Positions 1 to 6,724 of a stretch of 23,674 nt of DNA are shown here, piece after piece. The notes beneath the pieces were generated by a model. That model saw nothing but the letters and a program-made list of their open reading frames with translations, was not told where the DNA came from and did no database searches. Made by a program: the position numbers and the translations under genes. The DNA lies in contig CAYUQI010000020.1 of assembly GCA_964446935.1 (NCBI GenBank), positions 1 to 23,674 on the forward strand. Reading direction: 5' to 3'. This DNA is from UASB124 sp964446935 (lineage in GTDB: Bacteria > Babelota > Babeliae > Babelales > RVW-14). Position 1 is the stretch's first letter. Each line of letters opens with the position of its first letter.

Positions 1-866
1 GCTGTATGCTGATATGTTTTTATGTTCCCGTTTGAAAGTCCAACCGCCATATAGGTGCTTGTTTGAGCCCAATCAAGAGAGGCAACAGCCGTACCTTGTG
101 GATAATTTTTTCGGTGAAATAACATAGTGGACGTTGGTGTAAAACTATACAGATGCAAGCTTCCACCACTTGATCCGGTAATGAGATCGTTTTTATTTCC
201 AACGGGAGCCCATCGTAATACGTTGTTTGTAATGGTTCCATTAAATTGTGCTGTTGTAGTATTTGAGTTTGTAGACGTAAGTGACATTAAGCCGCCAGTA
301 TCAACAGAATAAACTTTTACATAAGTATTTGATGCATTCGATCCACCGGCAGCTAAATAATTTCCTCGGCCCTGCCAACTAACTGCGTAACAAGGGGCTC
401 CAAATGCTGCTGTATTTATGGAACTCAGTGTAGATGGAGGGGTAAATAAATATGTTACAATATTAGTATCTGCGGCTACGGCAAGTTGATAACTGTTTGG
501 TCTCCATCTAACAGAATTACCGCTAGCATTACCTGGTAGATTAACAGATGATCGTAAAGTTAATGTGGTTCCTGTGAATTCGTAGATGTATAAATCACTA
601 CTAGGTCCGGAAACAATACCATATGCAACGTATTTTCCATCATAAGACCAATCTACCGAAAGTATATTTCTCGTTCCCGTTATTCTTGCAACAAGAGAGA
701 GAACAATTGCCCCACTTGCCTGAGTTCCACCAGCAAAACTTGTCATACTTTCAGGCAAACCAATGGCGTGTTGTTGTCCTTTTATTCTTCCAAGATCGGT
801 AAACATACCGGTATTTGTTAACGTCAGATCTTTTATCAAAGAATCGATTTTTTTATTTGAGCCCAT
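1..866 (-). CDS. WD40-like beta-propeller repeat protein, partial (C-terminus beyond left edge)
   Basis: The reverse strand is open from an ATG at 866 to the window edge (288 codons seen, no stop reached). The start follows an in-frame TGA directly and has an AAGG-type ribosome site just before it. The translation shows at least five repeats of about 45 residues with WD40-like strands: SVDWSYDGKYVAYG, VRWRPNSYQLAVAA, VSWQGRGNYLAAGG, LRWAPVGNKNDLITG and LDWAQTSTYMAVG. The first 50 residues are not propeller-like and contain no obvious signal peptide. WD40 propellers normally act as protein-binding scaffolds; no partner can be named here. It is divergent from the PEBP gene across an 85-base gap. 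The reading of the fold is secure from repeat spacing; the function is unknown. Confidence 0.8.
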   Translation of the reverse strand, partial: MGSNKKIDSLIKDLTLTNTGMFTDLGRIKGQQHAIGLPESMTSFAGGTQASGAIVLSLVARITGTRNILSVDWSYDGKYVAYGIVSGPSSDLYIYEFTGTTLTLRSSVNLPGNASGNSVRWRPNSYQLAVAADTNIVTYLFTPPSTLSSINTAAFGAPCYAVSWQGRGNYLAAGGSNASNTYVKVYSVDTGGLMSLTSTNSNTTTAQFNGTITNNVLRWAPVGNKNDLITGSSGGSLHLYSFTPTSTMLFHRKNYPQGTAVASLDWAQTSTYMAVGLSNGNIKTYQHT

Positions 867-951
867 TCACCTTCTTTGCATTTTTGGATGCTTGAGCTAA
901 GGTGTCAAAGAAGTCCTAACAAATTGTTTCCGAGGAAAGGAGTTTGGTGTA

Positions 952-1515
952 ATGGAAATGAAATGGCTTATTGGCCTGAGTGCCTTGATATTCGGCGTTG
1001 CTCTTGCGTGGTTGAACAAAGCAAGCTCAAAAATAGTTCATAATCCATCCAGTGTTTGCCTGACAAGTGGAAATATTAAAAACGGCGACCAATTGCCAGT
1101 TGACCAGACGTGCGTAGGAAGAAACATTTCGCCTCACTTGGCATGGTCCAATGTTCCAACAGGGGCCAAGAGCTTTTCGATTATTTGCGACGATCCTGAT
1201 GCGCCTGCTGGAATATGGGTGCACTGGGTGATTTTTAATATACCTCCAACAGTAAACGAGCTCTCAGCAGCAATTCCGGTGAAGGGTGTGTTAGATAATG
1301 GCGCACGGCATGGAAAAAATGATTTTGGCAATCTTGGATATGGTGGAGCGTGTCCTCCCAAGGGTCATGGTAAGCATCGTTACTTTTTTAAACTTTATGC
1401 ACTTGATGTGATGCTTGATTTGCAACCTGGTGCAACCAAGACTGATGTTGAAAACGCCATGGAAGGACACATTCTTGCGACGGCTCAATTACAAGGGTGG
1501 TACGAACGAAAGTGA
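952..1515 (+). CDS. PEBP-family protein (YbhB/YbcL, Raf kinase inhibitor-like), exported
   Basis: The 187-residue product matches the bacterial phosphatidylethanolamine-binding protein family. It has the ligand-pocket signature DDPDAPAGIWVHW at residues 80-92 and the second signature around GHGKHRYFFKLYALD at 138-152. A hydrophobic N-terminus (about residues 4-20) looks like a signal peptide or membrane anchor, so the domain is probably periplasmic. AAAGGAG lies nine bases before the ATG at 952; a second ATG six bases later would also fit. Its 3' end is seven bases from the convergent LysE-type gene. The biochemical role of bacterial PEBP proteins is poorly defined, so only the family is called. 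Confidence 0.9.
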   Translation: MEMKWLIGLSALIFGVALAWLNKASSKIVHNPSSVCLTSGNIKNGDQLPVDQTCVGRNISPHLAWSNVPTGAKSFSIICDDPDAPAGIWVHWVIFNIPPTVNELSAAIPVKGVLDNGARHGKNDFGNLGYGGACPPKGHGKHRYFFKLYALDVMLDLQPGATKTDVENAMEGHILATAQLQGWYERK

Positions 1516-1522
1516 TTGCTTG

Positions 1523-2137
1523 TTACCATAGTTTTATCAATGTCCATATACCATATAAGCAAATGATACTTCCAGATATGTAATTAATTATTGCATGTAA
1601 TTTCTGATTCATCATTGATCGTAATGATCCAGTTATCAATGCCAAAAATATCCACCACAACATTGATCCAATAAACACACCACTAACAAACAAACTATTA
1701 GTAAGGAGTGTTCCCTGTGTTGTTGTATATACACTGATGCTCGTGAGCATTGCTGCAAAGGCAAGCATTGTCATAGGATTAGTGAGCGTTAGCGCAAAGG
1801 TTGATAAAAAATTGTGTGTTAGCGTTGTTGCTTGCATTGTATGATCAGTGAGTGATGGTGATTTTTGTAACAATGTTTTTACACCAAGGTATATAAGAAA
1901 CAAGCCACCAAATAGCGCAAGTAACTTTTGATTGGTGAGCAAACATTGTGTAAGCGATGTCAGTCCTACAACAACAACCATGCCATAGAATGCGTCAGCG
2001 AGTGCTGCACCAAGTCCAGAAGCAATGCCTGCCAATCGTCCATAGCGCAGTGTTCGCTGAATACATAACACGCCAATCGGTCCAACGGGTGCGGCGATTG
2101 AGAAGCCAAGCATAAGCCCTTTAAAAAAAATGTTCAT
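1523..2137 (-). CDS. LysE/RhtB-family amino-acid exporter
   Basis: The 204-residue protein has the length and hydrophobic layout (about six membrane segments) of the LysE/RhtB translocator family. It opens with the family-typical segment GFSIAAPVGPIGVLCIQ near residues 11-27. A second conserved-looking stretch, LTLTNPMTMLAFAAM, lies near the middle. AAAGGA sits five bases before the ATG. It begins 17 bases after the stop of the homoserine dehydrogenase gene on the same strand, so the two are very probably cotranscribed. RhtB members export homoserine and threonine, so a substrate of the aspartate family is a reasonable inference. Sequence alone cannot separate this from lysine, leucine or other substrates. 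Confidence 0.85.
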   Translation of the reverse strand: MNIFFKGLMLGFSIAAPVGPIGVLCIQRTLRYGRLAGIASGLGAALADAFYGMVVVVGLTSLTQCLLTNQKLLALFGGLFLIYLGVKTLLQKSPSLTDHTMQATTLTHNFLSTFALTLTNPMTMLAFAAMLTSISVYTTTQGTLLTNSLFVSGVFIGSMLWWIFLALITGSLRSMMNQKLHAIINYISGSIICLYGIWTLIKLW

Positions 2138-2154
2138 ACAATTCCTTTGGAATT

Positions 2155-3255
2155 CTACAATCTATTTTTGATAGTAAAAAGATCAGCGCAAAGCCTTTCG
2201 GCTGTCAGCTCAACACCTGCCCCTGCGCCACGAATTATGAGTGGATCTGTTTGCCCACAGACCTGGATAACAATAACGTTTTCTGGACCTGATACATCAA
2301 AGAAGGGACTTGCTTTTTCAACTGATTCTACTGCTGTTTCAAGCTTATAACCCTTACCGGTTTTTAAAATACTTCCTACATAGCGCACTCTTTTTCCAGA
2401 AGTAACTGGTATTAAATTTTTTTCTTTTGCTGCAAAACTCTGCATAAAGTCTTTTGGATCCAATTTTTCCATATCCGATGAATATAAAGGGACAATGCTT
2501 ACGGCTTGTGGTTCCACCGTAATCCCCATAACTCGTGCCATTATCAAAAGCTTTCGTGCTACATCCATACCGGATAAATCATCTTTGGGATGAGGCTCTG
2601 TAAAACCACGGTTATATGCACCCACTACGGCGTGAGCAAGGGGAATTCCTTTGTCCATCTCAGAAAAAACAAACCCTAGTGTTCCACTCAGTATTCCTTT
2701 AATCGATAATATTTCAGCATGTTGCGACATGAGATTCTTGATTGTTTCTATAATAGGAAGCCCCGCTCCAACTGTTGTATTATAAAACAACCTATCTGCA
2801 CCAAGAGTATGCAGTTCATCAAACTTTGCTTGCCCTTGTGAAAAATGTTTTTTATTGGCGGTAACAACATATCCGCCACGCTTCAATGCTGCTTTGAGCA
2901 CGTCAAACGAGGCAGAGCTACTCGACGTATCAACTAAAATGAAGGGGCTCGGTAGTGTTGAAATAAGCTCCATTTCTTTTGCCATAATCTGAGAATCGCT
3001 CATATTGCTACGTTTACTTGTTAAGTCCCCTTGCGTGTTAAAAAATTTACACGTTTTTGAGGTGAATAATCCACGAACAATAAAAGCAGGATCTGTCTGC
3101 AGTTTTTCTCGAACAGCATTTCCAACTCTACCAAAACCAACAATAACAACAGATATTTTTTTCTTCACAGCAGCAAAGGCACGTGGGCCATGAAGCATCA
3201 TAAGCGTCAAGCAGAAAAAAAGGCTTGCGATTCGCTTAGTGATCATATTCATCAT
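2155..3255 (-). CDS. hom: homoserine dehydrogenase (ThrA/MetL-type domain) with N-terminal signal peptide
   Basis: The NAD(P)-dependent enzyme interconverts aspartate semialdehyde and homoserine. Visible motifs, in order, are the Rossmann loop GFGRVGNAV, VVTANKKH, NTTVGAGLPIIETIKNL, GILSGTLGFVFSEMD and the catalytic segment PHPKDDLSGMDVARK. These resemble the dehydrogenase half of bifunctional aspartokinase-homoserine dehydrogenases, but no kinase domain and no ACT domain are present (about 366 residues). The frame is open back to 3432, but that extension is translated from the insertion and palindromic repeat upstream. I place the start at 3255 (or the adjacent ATG at 3252), five to eight bases after AGGA. 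The chosen start gives MMNMITKRIASLFFCLTLMM followed by RAFA-AVKKK, a convincing signal peptide. That is very unusual for this cytosolic enzyme. It leads a probable two-gene operon with the LysE-type exporter. Confidence 0.88.
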   Translation of the reverse strand: MMNMITKRIASLFFCLTLMMLHGPRAFAAVKKKISVVIVGFGRVGNAVREKLQTDPAFIVRGLFTSKTCKFFNTQGDLTSKRSNMSDSQIMAKEMELISTLPSPFILVDTSSSSASFDVLKAALKRGGYVVTANKKHFSQGQAKFDELHTLGADRLFYNTTVGAGLPIIETIKNLMSQHAEILSIKGILSGTLGFVFSEMDKGIPLAHAVVGAYNRGFTEPHPKDDLSGMDVARKLLIMARVMGITVEPQAVSIVPLYSSDMEKLDPKDFMQSFAAKEKNLIPVTSGKRVRYVGSILKTGKGYKLETAVESVEKASPFFDVSGPENVIVIQVCGQTDPLIIRGAGAGVELTAERLCADLFTIKNRL

Positions 3256-3265
3256 TTTTTTCCTA

Positions 3266-3482
3266 AATCTTTGATTTAGTACCCGACATATTTTTGTCCT
3301 AAAAAAAGCAAATATTCTTTTTGGCGAGTGCTGAATATTTTTGTCATGCTGAACTTGTTTCAGCATCCATACCAAGAAATGAATTATGGACCCTGAAACG
3401 AGTTCAGGGTGACAAAATTCTAGCTTTGTCAAAAACCGCGATTTTTACTACGTTTTTTGTCAGGTACTAAGAATCTTTGATT
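3266..3482. mobile_element. MITE-like insertion between asnA and hom (inverted ends, 11-bp flanking direct repeat)
   Basis: A segment of about 193 bp (3277-3469) starts with TAGTACCCGACA and ends with TGTCAGGTACTA, which are inverted repeats with one mismatch in twelve. It is flanked by identical direct repeats AATCTTTGATT at 3266-3276 and 3472-3482; the right copy is separated from the end by AG. No transposase is encoded. The inside contains one copy of the palindromic repeat family. The hom ribosome site AGGA (3261-3264) lies just outside, so the insertion sits in the hom leader. The geometry is what a small non-autonomous transposable element leaves, but no second copy is in the window to prove mobility. 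Confidence 0.55.
3341..3415. repeat. dispersed palindromic repeat, copy 1
   Basis: The outer ends TTGTCAT and GTGACAA are imperfectly complementary. Each half also forms its own hairpin: GCTGAA/TTTCAGC on the left and CCCTGAA/TTCAGGG on the right. Related copies lie at 5992-6073 and 8194-8255. Read on the minus strand it gives the peptide pieces HPELVSGS and LKQVQHD, which makes a false N-terminal extension of the hom frame. Confidence 0.85.
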
Positions 3483-3527
3483 AAAAAATTTTTATAACAA
3501 CATTTTGATCATTGTAGCCATCATCAT

Positions 3528-4574
3528 CTACAACAGTTCAATTCCTTGTTTGTGACATTCCTCATGAATTCGTTCGGGCCACACACTGCTTTGTACTTGT
3601 CCAATATGTTTCTTTTTGAGCAAGAGCATGCATAGTCGCGATTGTCCGATGCCGCCACCAATGCTCAAAGGTATTAGATCATGCATGAGTAAGTGATGGA
3701 ACGGTAATGTAATTCGTTCTGGGCAGCCGCGGATGTCGAGTTGTTTGACGAGCGCTGTTTTATCAACACGTATTCCCATTGAAGAAAGTTCAAAGCTTGT
3801 TTTCAGTACAGGGTTCCATACCAAAATGTCACCGTTTAACCCCTTAAATCCATCATTGGTTTGTGTTGTCCAATCATCATAATCCGGAGCGCGTCCATCG
3901 TGAGGGATGCCACTTTCCAGAACACCCCCGATGCCAATTATAAAAACAGCCCCATGCTTTTTGCATATTTCATGTTCGCGTTGTTTTGGCGTGAGCGATG
4001 GATATTGATCCTCAAGCTCTTGACTATGAATAAAGTAAATGTCTGACGGAAGTGTGGCAATCAAATGTGGGTACCATTTTTGGACTTCTAATTCTGTTTG
4101 TTTGATGACTTTGTAAATCTTTCGAACGATTGTTTTAAGAAAATCAATTGTTCGATCTTGTACCACGATAACGCGTTCCCAATCCCATTGGTCAACGTAT
4201 AATGAATGAATGGCATCAAGTTCCTCATCAGCGCGAATGGCTTTCATATCAGTATAAATACCCTCACCTGGTGTGAATTGGTAACGCCCCAGGGTCATGC
4301 GTTTCCACTTAGCAAGTGAATGGACAATGACCGCCTTTGCATCATTATCAGATTTGATGTGAAAGCTAACAGGGCGTTCAATGCCATTCAGATCATCCTG
4401 TAAACCTGATTCTGGTCGTACAAAAAGTGGTGCTGAGGTGTGTATTAAATTGAGTTCTTGAGCCAACTGTTCCTGAAAGAGACGTTTAGTGCGATACAAG
4501 ACAATTTCTTTTTCACGTTTGTTTAAAAAGTCGGTCCCATGTACTGGTTTTTTATCGGTCGATAGTGTTGTCAT
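3528..4574 (-). CDS. asnA: aspartate-ammonia ligase (asparagine synthetase A)
   Basis: AsnA makes asparagine from aspartate, ammonia and ATP in the cytosol and is related to class II aminoacyl-tRNA synthetases. The 348-residue product is slightly longer than the usual 330. It contains the hallmark YVDQWDWE near the middle, the aspartate/adenylate-binding region with RAPDYDDW, and the class II motif 3 segment GGGIGQSRLCM at about residues 306-316. GAGGAG lies just upstream of the ATG. The gene is first in the minus-strand block asnA-hom-lysE, though a 272-base gap with an insertion separates it from hom. About 270 bases of leader upstream appear to carry an Asn-coded attenuator, described separately, which would switch the gene on under asparagine shortage. 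Confidence 0.95.
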   Translation of the reverse strand: MTTLSTDKKPVHGTDFLNKREKEIVLYRTKRLFQEQLAQELNLIHTSAPLFVRPESGLQDDLNGIERPVSFHIKSDNDAKAVIVHSLAKWKRMTLGRYQFTPGEGIYTDMKAIRADEELDAIHSLYVDQWDWERVIVVQDRTIDFLKTIVRKIYKVIKQTELEVQKWYPHLIATLPSDIYFIHSQELEDQYPSLTPKQREHEICKKHGAVFIIGIGGVLESGIPHDGRAPDYDDWTTQTNDGFKGLNGDILVWNPVLKTSFELSSMGIRVDKTALVKQLDIRGCPERITLPFHHLLMHDLIPLSIGGGIGQSRLCMLLLKKKHIGQVQSSVWPERIHEECHKQGIELL

Positions 4575-4598
4575 TGTGACTCCTCTGATTATATGGTT

Positions 4599-4722
4599 AA
4601 AAAAAAGAGCCCCGCTTTATTCAGCCAAAGCCACAATGAAAAAGCCCCGGCTGCTTTGGCCGGGGCTTTGCTTTCTTCGCTTATATATCAATGTTTTAAA
4701 GCAGCATCACCCCAGCCGTCTG
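4599..4722 (-). promoter_or_regulatory. putative transcription attenuator of asnA (competing hairpins with T-runs)
   Basis: Read on the minus strand, AAAGCCCCGGC (4669-4659) and GCCGGGGCTTT (4651-4641) form a perfect 11-bp stem with a 7-base loop, ending in TTTTT: an intrinsic terminator. Just before it, GGCTGGGG (4717-4710), at the end of the leader frame, can pair with CCCCGGCC of the stem's left arm (one U-G pair). The adjacent TGCTTT can pair with AAAGCA. This alternative pairing would destroy the terminator. Further on, GCGGGGCTC followed by eight T (4615-4599) can pair with the same left arm (AGCCCCG), giving a second possible terminator. Its neighbour GCTTTGG can pair with CCAAAGC of the first loop. 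The layout matches ribosome-mediated attenuators. Confidence 0.7.
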
Positions 4723-4848
4723 GTTATTATTTTGTTGTTGTTGATTATTATTGAAAGTAGGGATGATGTTTATGAATAAAGCATCGGTTACCTTGCTCAG
4801 GCAAGGTTTGGTGTTTGATGAAAAAAGGTAAGTAACCGAATGCTTCAT
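4696..4848 (-). CDS. putative asparagine-rich leader peptide of asnA
   Basis: This is a 50-codon frame from ATG (4848) to TAA (4696) in the asnA leader. Codons 33-43 read AAT AAT AAT CAA CAA CAA CAA AAT AAT AAC CAG, that is NNNQQQQNNNQ, followed by TAGVMLL and stop. The stop lies 26 bases before the terminator stem, and the antiterminator arm GGCTGGGG starts two codons after the last Asn codon, as expected if a ribosome stalled at the first Asn codons frees that arm. The ribosome site is weak (AAGAAG eleven bases upstream). The frame is longer than most leader peptides, and its first third overlaps a strong inverted repeat. No homologue is known to me. The call rests on gene context and arrangement. 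Confidence 0.6.
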   Translation of the reverse strand: MKHSVTYLFSSNTKPCLSKVTDALFINIIPTFNNNQQQQNNNQTAGVMLL

Positions 4849-4902
4849 AATAAAAATTTCTTCTTTAGTATAAAAAGTTATTAAACTTTACTATGTAAAA
4901 AA

Positions 4903-4931
4903 AGTATAGCAACCATCTGCTGCTAAAGCAA
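4903..4931 (-). promoter_or_regulatory. candidate promoter for the asnA leader
   Basis: On the minus strand TTGCTT (4931-4926) and TATACT (4908-4903) are 17 bases apart, a sigma-70-like arrangement. Transcription would begin near 4896, about 48 bases before the leader ATG. The -10 is good, the -35 only partial. Confidence 0.4.
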
Positions 4932-5013
4932 AAAGATTGCTAAAAACGTCTATTAGAGCCTTTTTGAAGCAAAAAGTCATTTTTTTACAGTAATATTTAT
5001 ACTATCTTTATTC

Positions 5014-5019
5014 TATAAT
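5014..5019 (+). promoter_or_regulatory. candidate -10 box for ftsY
   Basis: A perfect TATAAT lies 50 bases before the ftsY ATG in the very AT-rich divergent region between the asnA leader and ftsY. No convincing -35 at 16-18 bases is seen; TTTACA occurs but 24 bases upstream. Confidence 0.35.
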
Positions 5020-5069
5020 ATGAGATGGTTGAAACATGTTTTAAAATTTGAGTACTACAAGGACACACA

Positions 5070-5963
5070 ATGTTTAATTTTATTAAAGATAAAATAAAAA
5101 AAGTTTATACATCGATGAGCCAAAAGGTTTCATCGCTTTTTTCTGGTAACAAACTTGATGAAGAGTTTTTACAAGCGCTTTCGCGTTTATTACTTACTGC
5201 TGATACTGGTGTTCAGACGACCAACACGATTATCAAAAAACTTTCTGATGATGTGCACAATGCTTCTATTACCACTCTTGAACAGGCTAAAGACGAATTA
5301 AAAAAACAACTTGTTGGTGTTCTGCAAAAACCAGTTGTTGGAGAGGTAATACCAAAAATTGTTTTGTTGGCTGGCGTTAATGGCAGCGGGAAGACAACGT
5401 TTATTTCAAAGTATGTGCATCTGCTTAAACAACAAGGTAAGAAGGTTCTTGTCGTTGCAGGAGATACGTTCCGTGCCGCTGCAACGCAGCAATTGCATGA
5501 ATGGGCAGACCGTGTTGGTGTTGCTATTTTTATTGGCAAAGAGCAACAGGACCCTGCGTCGGTTGTGTTTGATGCATGCGAAGTGTTTAAGAAAGGTGGC
5601 TATGACAACTTGGTCATTGATACTGCAGGTAGGTTGCAAACAAAAGTTAATTTGATGCGTGAGCTTGAAAAAATCAAACGCATTATTGAAAAACAATTAC
5701 CGGGCGAATCAATCAATACGTGGCTTACTATTGATGCCATGCTTGGGCAAAATGGTATGACGCAAGCACAAGTATTTTATGAGGCTACCAAGGTTAATGC
5801 AATCATTCTGACCAAGCTTGATGGGACGGGCAAAGGGGGCATTGTGTTTGCCATCTGTTCCGCCTTGAATCTGCCTATTTTATATGTAACCTATGGGGAG
5901 GGACTTGAGGATATTAAACGGTTTGATGCCAATGAATATGTAGATGGATTGCTTAATGTGTAG
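5070..5963 (+). CDS. ftsY: signal recognition particle receptor FtsY
   Basis: FtsY is the SRP GTPase receptor that docks ribosome-nascent chain complexes at the inner membrane. The 297-residue protein has a helical N domain (about 1-95) followed by the G domain. Motifs are GVNGSGKTT (102-110), DTFRAAA, DTAGRLQ (184-190), TKLDGTGKGG (248-257) and the closing YGEGLEDIKRFD. The absence of a methionine-rich M domain separates it from Ffh. There is almost no acidic A domain before the N domain, as in short FtsY forms. TKLDGTGKGG carries Gly where Ala is usual. AAGGAC lies seven bases before the start. It stands alone on the plus strand, divergent from the asnA leader. Confidence 0.95.
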   Translation: MFNFIKDKIKKVYTSMSQKVSSLFSGNKLDEEFLQALSRLLLTADTGVQTTNTIIKKLSDDVHNASITTLEQAKDELKKQLVGVLQKPVVGEVIPKIVLLAGVNGSGKTTFISKYVHLLKQQGKKVLVVAGDTFRAAATQQLHEWADRVGVAIFIGKEQQDPASVVFDACEVFKKGGYDNLVIDTAGRLQTKVNLMRELEKIKRIIEKQLPGESINTWLTIDAMLGQNGMTQAQVFYEATKVNAIILTKLDGTGKGGIVFAICSALNLPILYVTYGEGLEDIKRFDANEYVDGLLNV

Positions 5964-5991
5964 AGGGAGTTGGGGTGATAAATGTTGCCTT

Positions 5992-6073
5992 TTGTCATCC
6001 TGAATTTATTTCAGGATCCATTTCACTGTATTATCATTAATAATGTGGATGCTGAAACAAGTTCAGTATGACT
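5992..6073. repeat. dispersed palindromic repeat, copy 2
   Basis: This copy has TTGTCATCCTGAA with its partner TTTCAGGATCC on the left and GGATGCTGAA/GTTCAGTATGAC on the right. The 27-base centre is AT-rich and unrelated to those of the other copies. The right end is more worn than in copies 1 and 3. It lies between ftsY and the secreted protein at 6134, with AGAGGGA on both sides (5962-5968 and 6087-6093). Confidence 0.85.
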
Positions 6074-6133
6074 GAATAACAAAAACAGAGGGACTATTAT
6101 TAGTATTGAATTGAGTTAAACAAAGGAGTCCAT

Positions 6134-6712
6134 ATGAAAAAAACATGTTTAATAATGGTGTTATGTTGCCTAACTATCTCATTGTCTGCACGTCCGAAGG
6201 TACCATCACTTGGCCAGGTACGTAAAAAAATCGATACTGCGGTGCAATCGGGTAGCTCTGTTCCTCTGAAAGATTTACTTGGTAAGAGCAAAGGGGATCA
6301 GAAAGGGCCTATTGCCATCAAGGGTATTATTACAGCCGATAAAAACTGTTTAAAAACGCCTGCAGAAAAAGCACAGGAAGATATGGATGTTTTGTATTGG
6401 GCTGGCCAAAAGAGTTTTGGTGATGAGCTTGCTGCGTTGGCTGCGCAATCGAATAACAATGCTGTTATTCGATTGCGAGATAAAATCATGGAACGACATG
6501 GTGGCGCTAAGGTACCATTGATTGCATTTGTTCAAGCACTGGCTCAAGAAGAGCTGCAGTTAACAACGATTCGGAACACTCTCTTTACATTAATGAATGA
6601 TAGCAGACCTCGTGCTGAAGGTTCGGTAAAAGCTTTGTTTGATCGGCATGCATTGTTGGAGCGGACGTTGCAACAATTATTACAGAATGTTAACAAAATT
6701 TTAATTGGTTAG
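6134..6712 (+). CDS. hypothetical secreted protein
   Basis: I do not recognise this 192-residue protein. It starts with a clear signal peptide (MKKTCLIMVLCCLTISLSA, cleavage expected before RPK). The mature part is predicted by eye to be helical and charged, with no cysteine pair, repeat or catalytic motif that stands out. AAAGGAG sits seven bases before the ATG, a strong ribosome site. The stop is 12 bases before the HAM1-family gene, which is followed closely by prmC, so the three may be cotranscribed. There is no functional hint beyond export. Confidence 0.8.
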   Translation: MKKTCLIMVLCCLTISLSARPKVPSLGQVRKKIDTAVQSGSSVPLKDLLGKSKGDQKGPIAIKGIITADKNCLKTPAEKAQEDMDVLYWAGQKSFGDELAALAAQSNNNAVIRLRDKIMERHGGAKVPLIAFVQALAQEELQLTTIRNTLFTLMNDSRPRAEGSVKALFDRHALLERTLQQLLQNVNKILIG

Positions 6713-6724
6713 GGTTTTATTCAC

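Noticed and set aside
3256..3432. 59-codon N-terminal extension of the homoserine dehydrogenase
   Set aside because: It is translated from the insertion and palindromic repeat, has no ribosome site, and masks the signal peptide; AGGA before 3255 supports the later start.
4489..4779. 96-codon plus-strand frame across the asnA start and leader
   Set aside because: It is antisense to asnA and its attenuator, and low in coding character.
4779..5069. T-box riboswitch upstream of asnA
   Set aside because: No T-box consensus (AGGGTGGNACCGCG) or stem I pattern could be found on the minus strand; the leader-peptide model fits better.
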